Shown piece by piece: positions 1 to 10,033 of a stretch of DNA of 64,000 nucleotides; position 1 is the stretch's first letter; every line of letters starts with the position of its first letter. This DNA comes from Paraburkholderia aromaticivorans (lineage in GTDB: Bacteria > Pseudomonadota > Gammaproteobacteria > Burkholderiales > Burkholderiaceae). The notes under the pieces are model-generated. The model searched no databases and was not told the DNA's origin. It saw only the letters and a program-made list of their open reading frames with translations. The position numbers were made by a program, and so were the translations under genes. The stretch lies in assembly GCF_002278075.1 (NCBI RefSeq), contig NZ_CP022989.1:3348001-3412000 (forward strand), in the 5' to 3' direction.

Positions 1-690
1 GGGCAGAAACTTGAGCGCGGCGAGCACGGTGCCAAGGTTCTTGCGCGGCGTACGCAGGTCGCCGACGAACAGCAGCAGGAACGCGTCCTGCGGCAAGCCG
101 AATTTCTCGCGCTCGCCCGTGGCGGCGGCGAAGCCTTGCGTATCGACGCCGTTGTAGATCACATCGACACGGTTCTCCGGCGTAAGGCCGATCGCGCGGA
201 TTTCATCGGCGACCTTTTGCGACACCGCCGTGATCACCTTCGAGCGCCGGTAAGCCCAGCGTTCGAGCAGCGCATTGCAGCGCGTATAGACCGACTGATA
301 TGCCGACCACACGCCCTTGGTGAGCCCGAACGGGTAGTACTTGCTGCCGAACCAGCCGCTATGCACGAAGTGCGAGGTGTTGACGTCGGCGGGCATCCAC
401 GTGATGAAACCGTTCACGTGCAGCACGTCGTATTCGCCGCGGTGCGCGCGCAGCCACATCGCGCTCTTGAACGCGAACACCTGCTGGCGCAGCAGATTGG
501 TCGGCCACCAGCGGCCGATCTTCACCTGCGCCCAGCGGACGTTCGGATGCGCGAGCAGATCCGGCGCGACGTGCGAAGCGACCAGCGTGACGCCGATGTT
601 CTCGTCGAGGGCGGCGCGGGCGATCTCGTGGTTGACGCGCCCCTGGCCGTCGTTATGGCGCACCACGTGCGTGACAATGGCGACTCTCAA
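1..690 (-). CDS. bceJ: Glycosyltransferase family 4, BceJ-like, 3' part missing
   Basis: The first 230 residues of a glycosyltransferase read leftward and open at the window edge, so the C-terminal sugar-nucleotide half is not visible. The N-terminus (VAIVTHVVRHNDGQGRVN) and the later segment VDVIYNGVDT followed by FVGDLRTPRKNL are typical of GT4/GT-B enzymes. The likely start is TTG at 690: its first bases overlap the TGA of bceI (TTGA), and GGAGG lies about 8 nt upstream, which suggests translational coupling. From its place as the ninth gene of a cepacian-type cluster it probably adds a sugar to the lipid-linked repeat unit at the inner membrane. Family: confident. The bceJ name rests on synteny. 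Confidence 0.82.
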   Translation of the reverse strand, partial: MRVAIVTHVVRHNDGQGRVNHEIARAALDENIGVTLVASHVAPDLLAHPNVRWAQVKIGRWWPTNLLRQQVFAFKSAMWLRAHRGEYDVLHVNGFITWMPADVNTSHFVHSGWFGSKYYPFGLTKGVWSAYQSVYTRCNALLERWAYRRSKVITAVSQKVADEIRAIGLTPENRVDVIYNGVDTQGFAAATGEREKFGLPQDAFLLLFVGDLRTPRKNLGTVLAALKFLP

Positions 691-2168
691 TCAGTGCCTC
701 CGTGGAAAGATAGCGTGCGATATGACCTCCCGGCGCGGTTGAGTTTTTCGTAATGCACCGCGGAAAGGATCGAAAAAACACTCATGAAAAGCAGCAACCC
801 GCCCGTGCCCACCAGCGAATTGGTGAACACCAGCATTGCGAAGGTCGCCAGACTCAGGCTCAGGCAGGCGGAGACGAATTTGTCGTTGCGCAGCTTGAAC
901 GACGCGAGCACCGCGCGCGTCACCAGCCAGATGATCCCGGACATGTAGAGCAGCGTGCCGGGCCAGCCGAGCACGAACGGAATGTTCATGACGCCGCTGT
1001 CGAAGTTGCCGTACTGGCCGAGCTGGCCGCCGTCGTTCGAGAGCTTGGTGGAGGTGCCGGTGGCGCCCATGCCTTCGCCCGACACGTCGGTGAAGGCCGT
1101 TTTGGCGAAGGTCGCGTAGAACTCGTTACGCGCGGCGTAGCTCTGGTCGTCGTTCAGGTTGACGATGGTGGTCAGGCGCGCCTGCATGCGCTCGGCCACC
1201 GGGCCGACCGCCAGCAGCGGCACGCATAGCCCGGCCAGCAGCACCGCGCTCGCGACAATGCGCACCCGCACCTTGTTGTTCGATTTGACGAGCTGGATCA
1301 GCAGCGCGATGACCCAGCCGCCCCACGTCGAGCGCACGAGGCTCAGCGCGAACGAGAAAAAGCCCAGCGCCGCGGCGACCCAGCGCACCCGGTGCGTGGC
1401 CGCCATCACGAACACCATCGCGCCCATCATCGCGAAGGCGAACGGTCCCGACGAGTTCATCGTGCTGAACACGCGCACGCCCATCGGCACCGGGTCGCCC
1501 TGCGAGTTCATCTGCGAGCCGAGCATCCACAGTGCATCCCACTGCGGCATGATGAAGAACTGCACGAGGCCGTAGCCGCCCATCACCAGCATGCCCCAGA
1601 TGAACGTATTGACAATGGTGTCGCGGTACGTCGGATACTGGCGCGTGTGCGCCATGATGTGAAAGCCGATCAGGATCGGATAAAGCCAGTTCGCGAGGTC
1701 GTAGGTGGCCGCGAGCGGCCCGCTCGACATCACGCCGACGAGGAACGCATAGACAAGGCCGAGCAGCACCAGCAGCACCGGCAGGCCGCGCCGCTGCGCC
1801 AGCAGCTTGTAGTAGCGCAGCAGCGACAGCGCGCTGATCATCGTCACCGCGAGCGGCGCGACCTGGATCAGGCTGGTCGGCGTGAACGAACCCTTGGACC
1901 AGTCGGCCAGACGCCGCACCTCCGGGCTCAGGAACCACAGCCACCACATGAAGCCGATGTAGCGCGCCGGGCTTTTGAAGTACAGCCACAGGCCCGTCAG
2001 GATCGCGAGCACCGGAAACGCGAGCGTGAGCACCGTGCCCTGATGCGCGCCGATCAGCAGCGTCGTCACGAACCACAGCAAAGCCTCCGGCAGCCATTCC
2101 TTGCGGGCGCGGGAGCGCGCCCCCGCGGTGCCGTTCGCGCTATCGGCGCTTCGCGCAATCGTCGACAT
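687..2168 (-). CDS. bceI: Exopolysaccharide polymerase-like membrane protein (BceI)
   Basis: A 493-residue, strongly hydrophobic protein with roughly ten to twelve predicted membrane helices. A long polar segment lies around residues 315-370 (DDQSYAARNEFYATFAKTAF and following), as in Wzy/O-antigen-ligase-like proteins, where a large periplasmic loop carries the active region. It starts three bases after the bceH stop and ends overlapping the bceJ start, so it is inside the operon. In the Burkholderia cepacian cluster the gene at this place is the putative repeat-unit polymerase. Sequence alone does not separate a polymerase from a ligase; the polymerase call comes from topology and neighbours. 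Confidence 0.8.
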   Translation of the reverse strand: MSTIARSADSANGTAGARSRARKEWLPEALLWFVTTLLIGAHQGTVLTLAFPVLAILTGLWLYFKSPARYIGFMWWLWFLSPEVRRLADWSKGSFTPTSLIQVAPLAVTMISALSLLRYYKLLAQRRGLPVLLVLLGLVYAFLVGVMSSGPLAATYDLANWLYPILIGFHIMAHTRQYPTYRDTIVNTFIWGMLVMGGYGLVQFFIMPQWDALWMLGSQMNSQGDPVPMGVRVFSTMNSSGPFAFAMMGAMVFVMAATHRVRWVAAALGFFSFALSLVRSTWGGWVIALLIQLVKSNNKVRVRIVASAVLLAGLCVPLLAVGPVAERMQARLTTIVNLNDDQSYAARNEFYATFAKTAFTDVSGEGMGATGTSTKLSNDGGQLGQYGNFDSGVMNIPFVLGWPGTLLYMSGIIWLVTRAVLASFKLRNDKFVSACLSLSLATFAMLVFTNSLVGTGGLLLFMSVFSILSAVHYEKLNRAGRSYRTLSFHGGTD

Positions 2169-2171
2169 CGT

Positions 2172-3347
2172 TCAGAGACCCCCGCGCGACTGGCGCGCCG
2201 GGCGCTCGGACTCGGACACCGCAGCCGCCGTCGCGAGGCCGGCCGCCGGCCGCGCGCGCGTGGCGGCCCTCGCCCGCAGCATCTCCTGCGTGATCCGCAC
2301 ATGCTGCATGGCGTAGTGCTGCGTGGTCAGATCGCGCGCGAGCAGGCCGGCCGCGGCCGCCTGCGCCTGGCGCAGCGCGTCCACGGGCGCGGCGGCCAGC
2401 CGGTCGACCGCTTCACGCAAGGCCTGCGGGTTGAACGGCGGGATATAAGACGCCTCGCCGGCCGGAAAATAATCCTGCAACGCGCCCACATTGGTGACCA
2501 CCATCGGCTTACCGAGCGCCGCTGCTTCGAGCATGACGGTGATGCCCGAAGCGTGCGAATTCGGCCGCAGCGGCACGACGATCAGGTCGGCCCAGTCGTA
2601 CAGTTCGTGCTGCTTCTTGATGCCGGAGAACAGCGCGATCTCGACATTGGGCGCGCGCAGCGAGGCGGGAATGCGCCGCCGGGTCGCGAGCTTCACCGTG
2701 TAGCGCGCGTCGTTGCCGAACGCCTTGATGAGCGTCTCCCAATCGCGATCGCGATCGTTGCCGATGGCGGCGATGCGGATCGGCGTGTGCGGCGTCCATT
2801 CGGTCGGTGCCTTGACCGGAAAATCGCGCGTGTTCAGGCCGTACAGCAGCGGCCTGGCATCGCGCTCGAAGTAGCGTTGGCACAACGCGGCGTTTTCACT
2901 GGCGAGCGTGGTGAGCTGGTCGGCGCGCGCCATCAGCTTGCGATACAGCCAGCTGCGCAGAATGCCGTAAGAAGGCCATTTATCGAGCAGCCAGACGCTT
3001 TGCGCGAGCAGCAACGGGCCGTTAGCGGCGCCGGCCTTGCGGCCGCTCAATAGCAGCATCAGCGCCGCTGACAGCCATTCCTGTTCGGTGTGCGTCCAGA
3101 TCACGTCCGAGCGCAGCATCTCGGCGCGGTTGCGCCACGTATGGATGAAGTCGAAGCCGAGCGCCGCCTTCAGCGCACGCCGCAACAGGCGCACCGGCTT
3201 GCCTTCGCGCGCGTCCTGCGAATAGGTGAGCTTGAACGCGTCGGATTCCGCGTGGTGATAGCCGTACAGACAACCGATGTTGTCGCCCTGTCGATAAAAG
3301 CGCGGGTCCGCGCCGTAAAACAGATGAACGTGAACTTTCGTACTCAT
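2172..3347 (-). CDS. bceH: Glycosyltransferase (GT-B fold, BceH-like)
   Basis: 391 residues. The C-terminal half has the GT-B/GT4 pattern: an acidic residue before a small-residue run and a GKPMVVTNVG segment, around residues 270-290. The preceding region (DLIVVPLRPNSHASGITVML) matches the nucleotide-sugar pocket of the family. ATG at 3347 is preceded by GGAG at about 8 nt. It lies 100 nt after bceG and 3 nt before bceI. Role by family and position: transfer of one sugar of the exopolysaccharide repeat unit on the cytoplasmic face of the membrane. Donor and acceptor cannot be read from the sequence. Confidence 0.84.
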   Translation of the reverse strand: MSTKVHVHLFYGADPRFYRQGDNIGCLYGYHHAESDAFKLTYSQDAREGKPVRLLRRALKAALGFDFIHTWRNRAEMLRSDVIWTHTEQEWLSAALMLLLSGRKAGAANGPLLLAQSVWLLDKWPSYGILRSWLYRKLMARADQLTTLASENAALCQRYFERDARPLLYGLNTRDFPVKAPTEWTPHTPIRIAAIGNDRDRDWETLIKAFGNDARYTVKLATRRRIPASLRAPNVEIALFSGIKKQHELYDWADLIVVPLRPNSHASGITVMLEAAALGKPMVVTNVGALQDYFPAGEASYIPPFNPQALREAVDRLAAAPVDALRQAQAAAAGLLARDLTTQHYAMQHVRITQEMLRARAATRARPAAGLATAAAVSESERPARQSRGGL

Positions 3348-3447
3348 GCAGACACTCCGCTCTGCCGGTGGAAAGGGGCATCGGCGGCCCTGATGCGGGC
3401 CATGCGCCGATGCGCGAACGTGCGGGACGTGGGGCGTGGGGTGGTGA

Positions 3448-4380
3448 TCACGCGGCGCGGGACAGCGCGCGGCGCGCTTCGTGCGCGCCGGTGCGCACGG
3501 CTCGCCAGCGCGTGAGCTTCAGGCCCGCCTGCTTCGAGAGCAGCGCGAGCGCCGCGTGCGTGAGCCCGGGATAGACCCGCGTGCCGACCAGCGTCCACCA
3601 CCACCACGCGGTCTCGCGGCGCAGCGGCGGCAACTGGTCGCGCAGGATCAGATGGAAATTGAACGCGGCGTTGCGCAAGGCGGCCATGGTCTGCGCGTCG
3701 CGCCGGTCGTCGTCGAAACGCTCGGCGGGAAAGTGATCGACCGCCACGCGCGGGTCGTACATCAGCTTCCAGCCGGCGTTCTTCACCGCCAGGCTGAACG
3801 CCATGTCGTTGTGGACCTGCGCGCCCGCGCCGCGCAGGCGCGCGTCGAAGCGGATGGTGCGCACCGCCTCGCGGCGGTAGCTCATGTTCGCGCCCTTCAG
3901 AATGTCGACTTCGCGCGCACCGCCCACGCCGAGATGATGATTGCCGATGATCTTGCCGTGCGCCGTGACCTTGCCCACCAGCGGCCGCTCGCCGTCGAGC
4001 ACGCGGCCTTTCTCGTGCACCCAGTCGCGTCCGCCGAGCGCGCCGAGGCGTGCGTCGCTCGCGAACGCGGCCGCAATGCGTTCGACCCAGTCGGCGTGCG
4101 GGGCGGCGTCGTCGTCGGTGATCGCGATCACGTCGCCGTTGGCCGCGTCCAGTCCGCGATTCAGGGCCGCGACCTGGCCGGGCGCCTCGACCAGCGCCAC
4201 CGAGAGCGGCAGCGCGCCCGGCACGGCCGGATCGCGCAGGCAGGCGTGGGTCGCCGCGTCGTCGGCGCGCGCCACCACCACCACTTCGTCCGGCAGCCGC
4301 GACTGCCGTTGCAGCGCGGCGAGGCAGCGCGCCAGGTCGGCCGGGCGTCGGTAAGTCGGAACCAGTACCGTCACTTTCAT
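3448..4380 (-). CDS. bceG: Glycosyltransferase family 2 (BceG-like)
   Basis: 310 residues, GT-A fold. It opens with VTVLVPTYRRPADLARCL, and the acidic metal-binding motif is visible as AITDDDAAPH near residues 90-100. A later ND pair (GAGAQVHNDMAFS) fits the catalytic-base region of GT2 enzymes. The frame stays open upstream to 4779, but that stretch overlaps bceF; ATG 4380 is chosen because the family N-terminus begins there and a GGAC box lies upstream. It sits 62 nt after bceF. Expected to extend the lipid-linked cepacian repeat unit; sugar specificity unknown. Confidence 0.87.
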   Translation of the reverse strand: MKVTVLVPTYRRPADLARCLAALQRQSRLPDEVVVVARADDAATHACLRDPAVPGALPLSVALVEAPGQVAALNRGLDAANGDVIAITDDDAAPHADWVERIAAAFASDARLGALGGRDWVHEKGRVLDGERPLVGKVTAHGKIIGNHHLGVGGAREVDILKGANMSYRREAVRTIRFDARLRGAGAQVHNDMAFSLAVKNAGWKLMYDPRVAVDHFPAERFDDDRRDAQTMAALRNAAFNFHLILRDQLPPLRRETAWWWWTLVGTRVYPGLTHAALALLSKQAGLKLTRWRAVRTGAHEARRALSRAA

Positions 4381-4442
4381 CGTGATGTCCTTTTTTATCG
4401 TCGTTGCGCGAAGATCGAATCGCATCCCGAAACGCACCCGCC

Positions 4443-6665
4443 TCAGGTGCTCAGGTATTCCTGAACCGCCGCGTAGCCCCGGTCGTAGCCGCCGCGCGAG
4501 CGGGCCGGCATGCCGTTGAAGATGCCGCCCTGCACGTGCACGCCGGCCGCGCGCAGACGCTTGAGCGCGTCGGCGATCTCGCCTTCGCTGTGCACCCCAG
4601 AGCGCATCACGAAGAAGGTCGAACCGGCATAGGCGCCGATGATCGACGCATCGGTCACGGCCAGCACCGGCGGCGTGTCGATGATGATCACGTCGTAGCG
4701 CTTGGCGAGGCCTTCGAGGTACTGCGGCAGACGCGGCGACATCAACAGTTCCGACGGATTCGGCGGACGGCGGCCGCACGAGATGAAGCTCAGGCCCTCC
4801 ACGTGCGAGCTGCGGATCGCTTCTTCCAGCGAGATCTGGCCGCTCAGCAGTTCCGACAGGCCGTTATCCGGCACGCCGCCCAGATAGCGTTCGAGCACGC
4901 CGCGGCGCATGTCGCCGTCGATCATCAGCACCCGCTTGCCCGAATTCGCGAGCAGCACCGCCAGGTTGACGGTCAGGAAGCTCTTGCCGACGCCGGCCAT
5001 CGGACCGGTCAGCATGACGATGCGGTTTTTCGCATCCATCATGGTGAACTGCATGGAAGTGCGCAGGCTGCGCAGGCTTTCCACCGTGACGTCCTTCGGC
5101 CGCGCATTCGCCAGCACCGAGCGCAGGCGCTCGCCGCCGCGCTGGAAGCTGCTTTCCAGAACAGCCTGTTCGGCGCTCTGCGGCACGAGGCCGAACACCG
5201 GCAGATGAAACGCGCGCTCGATGTGATCGGGGTCGTCGATCCCCTTGAACATGTTGCGGCGCAGGAACACGAAGCCCGTGCCCGCGATCAGCCCGAGAAT
5301 CACCGCCGCTGACAGGATCAGCACCTTCTTCGGCTTGACCGGCACGCCCGGACGCAGCGCGACGTCGACGATATGCACGTTGCCGCCCGTGCCGGCCTTC
5401 TGCACCGACAACTCCTGGACGCGATTGAGCAGCAGCACGTAGATGTCTTCCGCCACCTTCGCGTCGCGCTGCAACTGCACGGCTTTGACTTCGGTCGCCG
5501 GCAGATCGCGGAAGCGGTCCGCGTACTTGGTGCGTTGCGCTTGCAATTCGGCCATCTGCGCGCGCGCGGCGACCAGCATCGGGTGATCGTCTCCGTAGCG
5601 CTCGGTGAGCTGCGCCATCTGCAGGCGCAAGCCGGCGATCTGCTGCTCGTATTGCACGCTGCCTTCGAGGTACACCTTGGCTTCGTCGCTCGCGTTGATC
5701 GAACCGGACTGCCGCTGATACGCGGTCAAGGCCGCCTCGGCGCGTTCGAGGTCCGACTTCAGGCGCGGCTCTTCGCTCTTCAGGAAGTCGAGCATCTTGC
5801 TCGCGTCGGCCTGCTTGTTGAGCACGTGCTGGCGCACGTACGACTCGGCCAGTGCATTGGCGACCAGCGCGGCATGCTCGGGGCTCTTGTCTTCCAGCGA
5901 GATCTGGATCACGCCGGTCTGCTTGCCCTGCTCCTGCACCGCGATGGCCGACTGGAACGCGGAGATCGCGTCGAGGTCGTTGGCGCGCATCACCGTGAAT
6001 TCCTCGCCCGGCCGCGCCACCAGTTTGTTGACCATCATGGTCACGCCGCCGCCCTGCTCCTGCCGGCCGACGAGGCCGCGCAGCAGCAGCGCGCCGTTTG
6101 CCGCATACAGTTCGTAGTGCTGGTCGTCGATCACCTTCATGGTGAGCTTCTGACCTTCCAGCGCCGGGATCACATCGATCGAATCGACGTCGGCCTCCTC
6201 ACCGCCCCATGCATACGACGACAGCCCCAGCCACGCACGCGCGGGCCGACCCGGCGTCGCCATGCGCGCGGCGATGCTGCCGAGGAGCGGCAGCGTCTTC
6301 GGCGTGACACTGAAGTTCAGCTTCAGTTGCTGCACGACCGGGCCGACCACGCCGCGGCTCTTGATGATTTCGATCTCGGCGTCGGTCGGCAACGAGGTCG
6401 AACCGGTGGTGATCGCCGCGCCGGTCTGCGTCTGCGTGAGCGCCTGCGAGGTGTTGTCGGACTGCTCGACCCGCACATGCGCGTCGGCCGAATAGATCGG
6501 CTTGGCGAGAAAACAGTACGCGCCCGCGATCGCGACGATCACGGCGGCGATGGCGATGAGCCACCAGATGTCGTCGAGGATCACCTGCACCAGTTGTCCG
6601 AGGACGACGTCCTCTTCTTCGGTCTTGATCGGACCGGCCATGTGTGGAGAGATTTGGTTGCTCAC
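4443..6665 (-). CDS. bceF: Tyrosine autokinase / polysaccharide co-polymerase (BceF, Wzc-like)
   Basis: 740 residues, a complete BY-kinase of the proteobacterial fused type. The N-terminal part is a Wzz/chain-length domain with one membrane helix near residues 35-55, a long periplasmic helical region and a second helix near 455-475 (ILSAAVILGLIAGTGFVFL). The cytoplasmic kinase has Walker A GPMAGVGKS (554-562), Walker A' VLMIDGD (579-585) and Walker B VIIIDTPP (659-666). The tail has a short tyrosine cluster (Y727, Y731, Y737), the usual autophosphorylation site. It works with the outer-membrane exporter BceE and is presumably dephosphorylated by BceD, both encoded just upstream. Controls chain length and export. 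Confidence 0.94.
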   Translation of the reverse strand: MSNQISPHMAGPIKTEEEDVVLGQLVQVILDDIWWLIAIAAVIVAIAGAYCFLAKPIYSADAHVRVEQSDNTSQALTQTQTGAAITTGSTSLPTDAEIEIIKSRGVVGPVVQQLKLNFSVTPKTLPLLGSIAARMATPGRPARAWLGLSSYAWGGEEADVDSIDVIPALEGQKLTMKVIDDQHYELYAANGALLLRGLVGRQEQGGGVTMMVNKLVARPGEEFTVMRANDLDAISAFQSAIAVQEQGKQTGVIQISLEDKSPEHAALVANALAESYVRQHVLNKQADASKMLDFLKSEEPRLKSDLERAEAALTAYQRQSGSINASDEAKVYLEGSVQYEQQIAGLRLQMAQLTERYGDDHPMLVAARAQMAELQAQRTKYADRFRDLPATEVKAVQLQRDAKVAEDIYVLLLNRVQELSVQKAGTGGNVHIVDVALRPGVPVKPKKVLILSAAVILGLIAGTGFVFLRRNMFKGIDDPDHIERAFHLPVFGLVPQSAEQAVLESSFQRGGERLRSVLANARPKDVTVESLRSLRTSMQFTMMDAKNRIVMLTGPMAGVGKSFLTVNLAVLLANSGKRVLMIDGDMRRGVLERYLGGVPDNGLSELLSGQISLEEAIRSSHVEGLSFISCGRRPPNPSELLMSPRLPQYLEGLAKRYDVIIIDTPPVLAVTDASIIGAYAGSTFFVMRSGVHSEGEIADALKRLRAAGVHVQGGIFNGMPARSRGGYDRGYAAVQEYLST

Positions 6666-6767
6666 AATTCGCTTCCCGTATCGGTTACATCGGCGTTTGC
6701 TTCGGTCCCGCGCCGCGTCTTGTCGAAGGACGGTGCGGCGCGGGCCTGACCACGGCGGTTCAGACGA

Positions 6768-7976
6768 TCAGCGCGTCAGCTGCTTGAGGTAGAACAATGT
6801 CTGCACGCTCGGCAAGACCTGCTGCAACACACGGTTGAAGGTGGTCGACGCCGCCGTGCCCACGTACACGACATCCAGCGGCTGCAACTGGAACTGCGAG
6901 GACAGCATGATGGCGTCAGGCTGCGTCATGTCGAGGCGGTAGACGTCCGGCGTGGTCGGATGATCCTTCATGCCGCGCATCACGAAGATCTGGCGCGGAT
7001 TGGCGTCCGTATCGAGAATGCCGCCGCCTTGCGTGAGCGCGTCGGCGATCGTCATGCGCCCCTTGATGATCGGCAGCTGGATCGGCGTCTTCACTTCGCC
7101 CATCACGAACACGCGGCTATCGGTGCGGTCCGGCACGTTGATCACGTCGCCGTTTTGCAGCATCACGTTCTGCGTGGTGTCGCCGCGATCGAGCATGCGG
7201 TCGGCGTCGAGGATGTAGAGCTTGTTGTTGCGCGTGAGACGCACGCGCTGAATATCGGCGTCTGCGTTCGTGCCGCCCGAGCGCGTGATCGCGTCGACCA
7301 GCGTGAGCGGCACGTCGCTCACGGCGAGCGGGCCCGGCGTCTTCACTTCGCCGGTCACCTGCACCTTCTGGCCGCGGTACGACAGCACGCGCACGTCGAC
7401 CTGCGGATTGCGGATATAGCGCACGAGGCCCGAGCTCAACTGATCGCGCAACTCGCCGACGGTTTTGCCGGCCGCGCGAATACGGCCGACGAACGGGAAG
7501 AAGATCGTGCCGTCGGCGGCGATGGTCTGGCCGTACGGGTCGGCCTGGCCCGGCAGCGCGGCCGTGTACGGCTGCTGCAAGGCGCCGCCGATCGACTGCG
7601 TGGTGTTGCCGCCCGCCGACAGCGTGCTGCCCTGCGGCGTGGTCAGTTCAGGGTGGTCCCACACGGTGATGCCGAGAATGTCCTGCGGCGACAGCCGGTA
7701 TACGTACTGCGACGGGTCGCTCAGCGTGGAGGTCGGCAGCAGTTGGGTCTTCGCGGCGGTGGCTTGCGCCTGCGCGGTCACGACGGCGGCGTCGATCACA
7801 TGGACCGGATAGGTTTCGGCGGGTTGACTGTCGTGCTGGCCGTCGTCTTTCAGACGGGAGGTGTCGAGGTAATTGCCAGGTGCGGTGGCGCAGGCCGACA
7901 GAAAGGACGTCAGCAAAAGCGCGGCGGCGAGTCTGGACGTGCCGTCCGCGAATGAGTGTGCAGTGAGTTTTTTCAT
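6768..7976 (-). CDS. bceE: Outer-membrane polysaccharide export lipoprotein (BceE, Wza-like)
   Basis: 402 residues from ATG 7976. The start MKKLTAHS leads into a hydrophobic stretch and lipobox LSAC near residue 28, so it is a lipoprotein. A polysaccharide export (Poly_export) domain begins at YRLSPQDILGITVWDHPEL, followed by SLBB-like beta-grasp repeats (VQVTGEVKTPGP; VFVMGEVKTPIQ). The chosen ATG shares one base with the bceD stop (TGATG), consistent with translational coupling; ATGs at 7982 and 7997 are in frame but lengthen the n-region inside bceD. Forms the outer-membrane exit channel for the polymer and partners BceF. Confidence 0.92.
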   Translation of the reverse strand: MKKLTAHSFADGTSRLAAALLLTSFLSACATAPGNYLDTSRLKDDGQHDSQPAETYPVHVIDAAVVTAQAQATAAKTQLLPTSTLSDPSQYVYRLSPQDILGITVWDHPELTTPQGSTLSAGGNTTQSIGGALQQPYTAALPGQADPYGQTIAADGTIFFPFVGRIRAAGKTVGELRDQLSSGLVRYIRNPQVDVRVLSYRGQKVQVTGEVKTPGPLAVSDVPLTLVDAITRSGGTNADADIQRVRLTRNNKLYILDADRMLDRGDTTQNVMLQNGDVINVPDRTDSRVFVMGEVKTPIQLPIIKGRMTIADALTQGGGILDTDANPRQIFVMRGMKDHPTTPDVYRLDMTQPDAIMLSSQFQLQPLDVVYVGTAASTTFNRVLQQVLPSVQTLFYLKQLTR

Positions 7977-8431
7977 CAGCATATTTTTTTCAGCCATCCC
8001 ATGACCAGATGTTCGATGAGCACGAGACTCTCCCTATAGTCGGTTTCCGCCCCGCCGTGCGGATCGGCGACGTCGGAATCCGCTTCCCACTTGCCGAGCG
8101 GATAGACCTTGCCGCGCGAGGCCGGATCGAGCGCTTCGACGTCGTCCACCTGCGCGCGCTCGGTGACCAGCACCAGATCGGCGTCGCGCACGAGTTGACG
8201 GTTCAGCCGCCGCGAGTAGTGGATGTCCGAGGCGACGCCCTGCTCGGCGAGCAGGCGTCGCATGACCGGGTCCATGCCGTGGCCGTTCACGGCCCGGATG
8301 CCCGCCGAATGAAACGCAATCGGCGCCGCCTGCGAACGCGATGCCGCGCGTTGCCGGGACTTGAACAGCATTTCGGCGGCAGGCGAACGGCACACGTTGG
8401 CGTGGCAGACGATCAATACGTTGGCGAACAT
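7976..8431 (-). CDS. bceD: Low-molecular-weight protein tyrosine phosphatase (BceD)
   Basis: 151 residues, the usual size of LMW-PTPs. The P-loop CHANVCRS (Cys9 nucleophile, Arg15) is at the N-terminus and the general-acid Asp is in the DPHGG segment (about D123). The longer frame to 8575 overlaps bceC and adds residues unlike the family, so ATG 8431 is preferred. The gene lies between bceC (55 nt away) and bceE (stop and start overlap). By family knowledge it removes phosphate from the tyrosine cluster of its partner kinase BceF, the cycle that Wzb/Wzc-type systems need for capsule or exopolysaccharide assembly. Confidence 0.93.
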   Translation of the reverse strand: MFANVLIVCHANVCRSPAAEMLFKSRQRAASRSQAAPIAFHSAGIRAVNGHGMDPVMRRLLAEQGVASDIHYSRRLNRQLVRDADLVLVTERAQVDDVEALDPASRGKVYPLGKWEADSDVADPHGGAETDYRESLVLIEHLVMGWLKKIC

Positions 8432-8486
8432 GGCGGGCTCCGTGATGAGGCGCGTGGTGACGGCTAATCGGTGCGTTGGAACCGGA

Positions 8487-9944
8487 TCAGCGGCCGGCTT
8501 CGGCCGTATCCGTCGTTTCCGCCGCTTCCGTTCGCGCGAGCGGCAAGCCGTTCGCGCCGACCTTCGCCGGCGCATTGCGCAATGCGTGCTGACGGCCGAT
8601 CGCCTGATACTCGATACCGAGTTCGAGCAGCGCGTCCGGTTCGTACAGATTGCGGCCGTCGAAAATCAGCGGCGTCTTCAGGATCCGTTTGAGCGAATCG
8701 AAGTCCGGGCTCTTGAACACCTTCCACTCGGTGAGGATCACCAGCGCGTCGGCGCCAACGGCGGCGTCCATCTCCTCCTTCACGAACTCGAGGCGCGCGT
8801 GCTGCTGCGGCACGTCCTTCAGATCGAGCGCGAACACGCGCTTCGATTCGTCGATCGCGACCGGGTCGTAAGCCTTCACGCGGGCGCCGCGGCGCAGCAG
8901 CTCGGCGATCAGCGGACGGCTCGGCGCTTCGCGCATGTCGTCGGTATTCGGCTTGAACGCGAGGCCCCATACGCCGAAGGTGCGGTCCGACAGATCTTCG
9001 CCCAGACGCGAGACGATCTTTTGCGCGAGCACCTGCTTCTGCGTCTCGTTGACCGCTTCCACCGCTTCGAGAATGCGCAGATTCGCCTTGTGGTCGGCGG
9101 CCGTGCGGATCAGCGCCTGCACGTCCTTCGGAAAGCAGGAACCGCCGTAGCCGCAGCCGGCATACAGGAAGTCGTAGCCGATGCGCGGATCGGAACCGAT
9201 GCCGCGCCGCACCGCCTCGATATCCGCGCCGACGCGGTCGGCCAGATTGGCAAGCTCGTTCATGTACGAAATACGCGTGGCAAGCATGGCGTTGGCCGCG
9301 TACTTGGTGAATTCGGCCGAGCGCACGTCCATGTACAGCGTGCGTTCGCGATTGCGGTTGAACGGCGCGTAAAGGCGCTTCATCAGCTCGCGCGCTTTCT
9401 CGCCCGGCACGTCCTCGTCGCAACCGAGCACGATGCGATCGGGCCGCGTGAAGTCTTCCACCGCCGCGCCCTCTTTGAGGAACTCGGGATTCGACACCAC
9501 CGAGAACATGTGCGCGGCGTTGCGCTCCGCCAGTTCAGCGGCGATCACCTCGCGCACGCGCGAGGCCGTGCCGACCGGCACCGTCGATTTGTCGACGATC
9601 ACCTTGAAGCCCGTCATATGGCGGCCGATATTGCGCGCGGCGGCCAGCACGTATTGCAGGTCGGCGGAGCCGTCCTCGTCGGACGGCGTGCCGACCGCGA
9701 TGAACTGGATATCGCCGTGCGCGACCGCGGCTTCGACGTCGGTCGAGAACTTCAGGCGGCCGGCCTTGCGGTTGCGCGCGATGATCTCCTGCAGACCCGG
9801 TTCATGGATCGGCACACCACCGTTGTTGAGCACGTCGATCTTGCGCTGATCGACGTCGAGACAGAAGACGTCGTGGCCGATGTCGGCCAGACACGCGCCC
9901 GTCACGAGGCCCACGTAGCCACTACCGATGATCGTCAGGTTCAT
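8487..9944 (-). CDS. bceC: UDP-glucose 6-dehydrogenase (BceC)
   Basis: 485 residues. The N-terminal Rossmann motif is [19 protein letters not shown] (6-24). The catalytic cysteine lies in [10 protein letters not shown] (Cys270), and the C-terminal UDP-binding domain starts near residue 320 ([18 protein letters not shown]). It oxidises UDP-glucose to UDP-glucuronic acid with NAD+, supplying the glucuronate of cepacian. The tail after residue 460 (ending [11 protein letters not shown]) is longer than in most homologues and looks disordered. It lies 89 nt after bceB in the same transcription unit. Confidence 0.95.
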   Translation of the reverse strand: MNLTIIGSGYVGLVTGACLADIGHDVFCLDVDQRKIDVLNNGGVPIHEPGLQEIIARNRKAGRLKFSTDVEAAVAHGDIQFIAVGTPSDEDGSADLQYVLAAARNIGRHMTGFKVIVDKSTVPVGTASRVREVIAAELAERNAAHMFSVVSNPEFLKEGAAVEDFTRPDRIVLGCDEDVPGEKARELMKRLYAPFNRNRERTLYMDVRSAEFTKYAANAMLATRISYMNELANLADRVGADIEAVRRGIGSDPRIGYDFLYAGCGYGGSCFPKDVQALIRTAADHKANLRILEAVEAVNETQKQVLAQKIVSRLGEDLSDRTFGVWGLAFKPNTDDMREAPSRPLIAELLRRGARVKAYDPVAIDESKRVFALDLKDVPQQHARLEFVKEEMDAAVGADALVILTEWKVFKSPDFDSLKRILKTPLIFDGRNLYEPDALLELGIEYQAIGRQHALRNAPAKVGANGLPLARTEAAETTDTAEAGR

Positions 9945-10033
9945 GTATTACACCTCGGAAAATGGAGTTGATTCAGGAATGCGCCCGCGCGATGCGTTGC
10001 GCGGCCAGGGCCCGGGCAGCGGGCAAGCAGCGC

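Noticed and set aside
4381..4779. Longer version of bceG starting at 4779
   Set aside because: The extension lies inside bceF and is unlike GT2 N-termini; the family start is at 4380.
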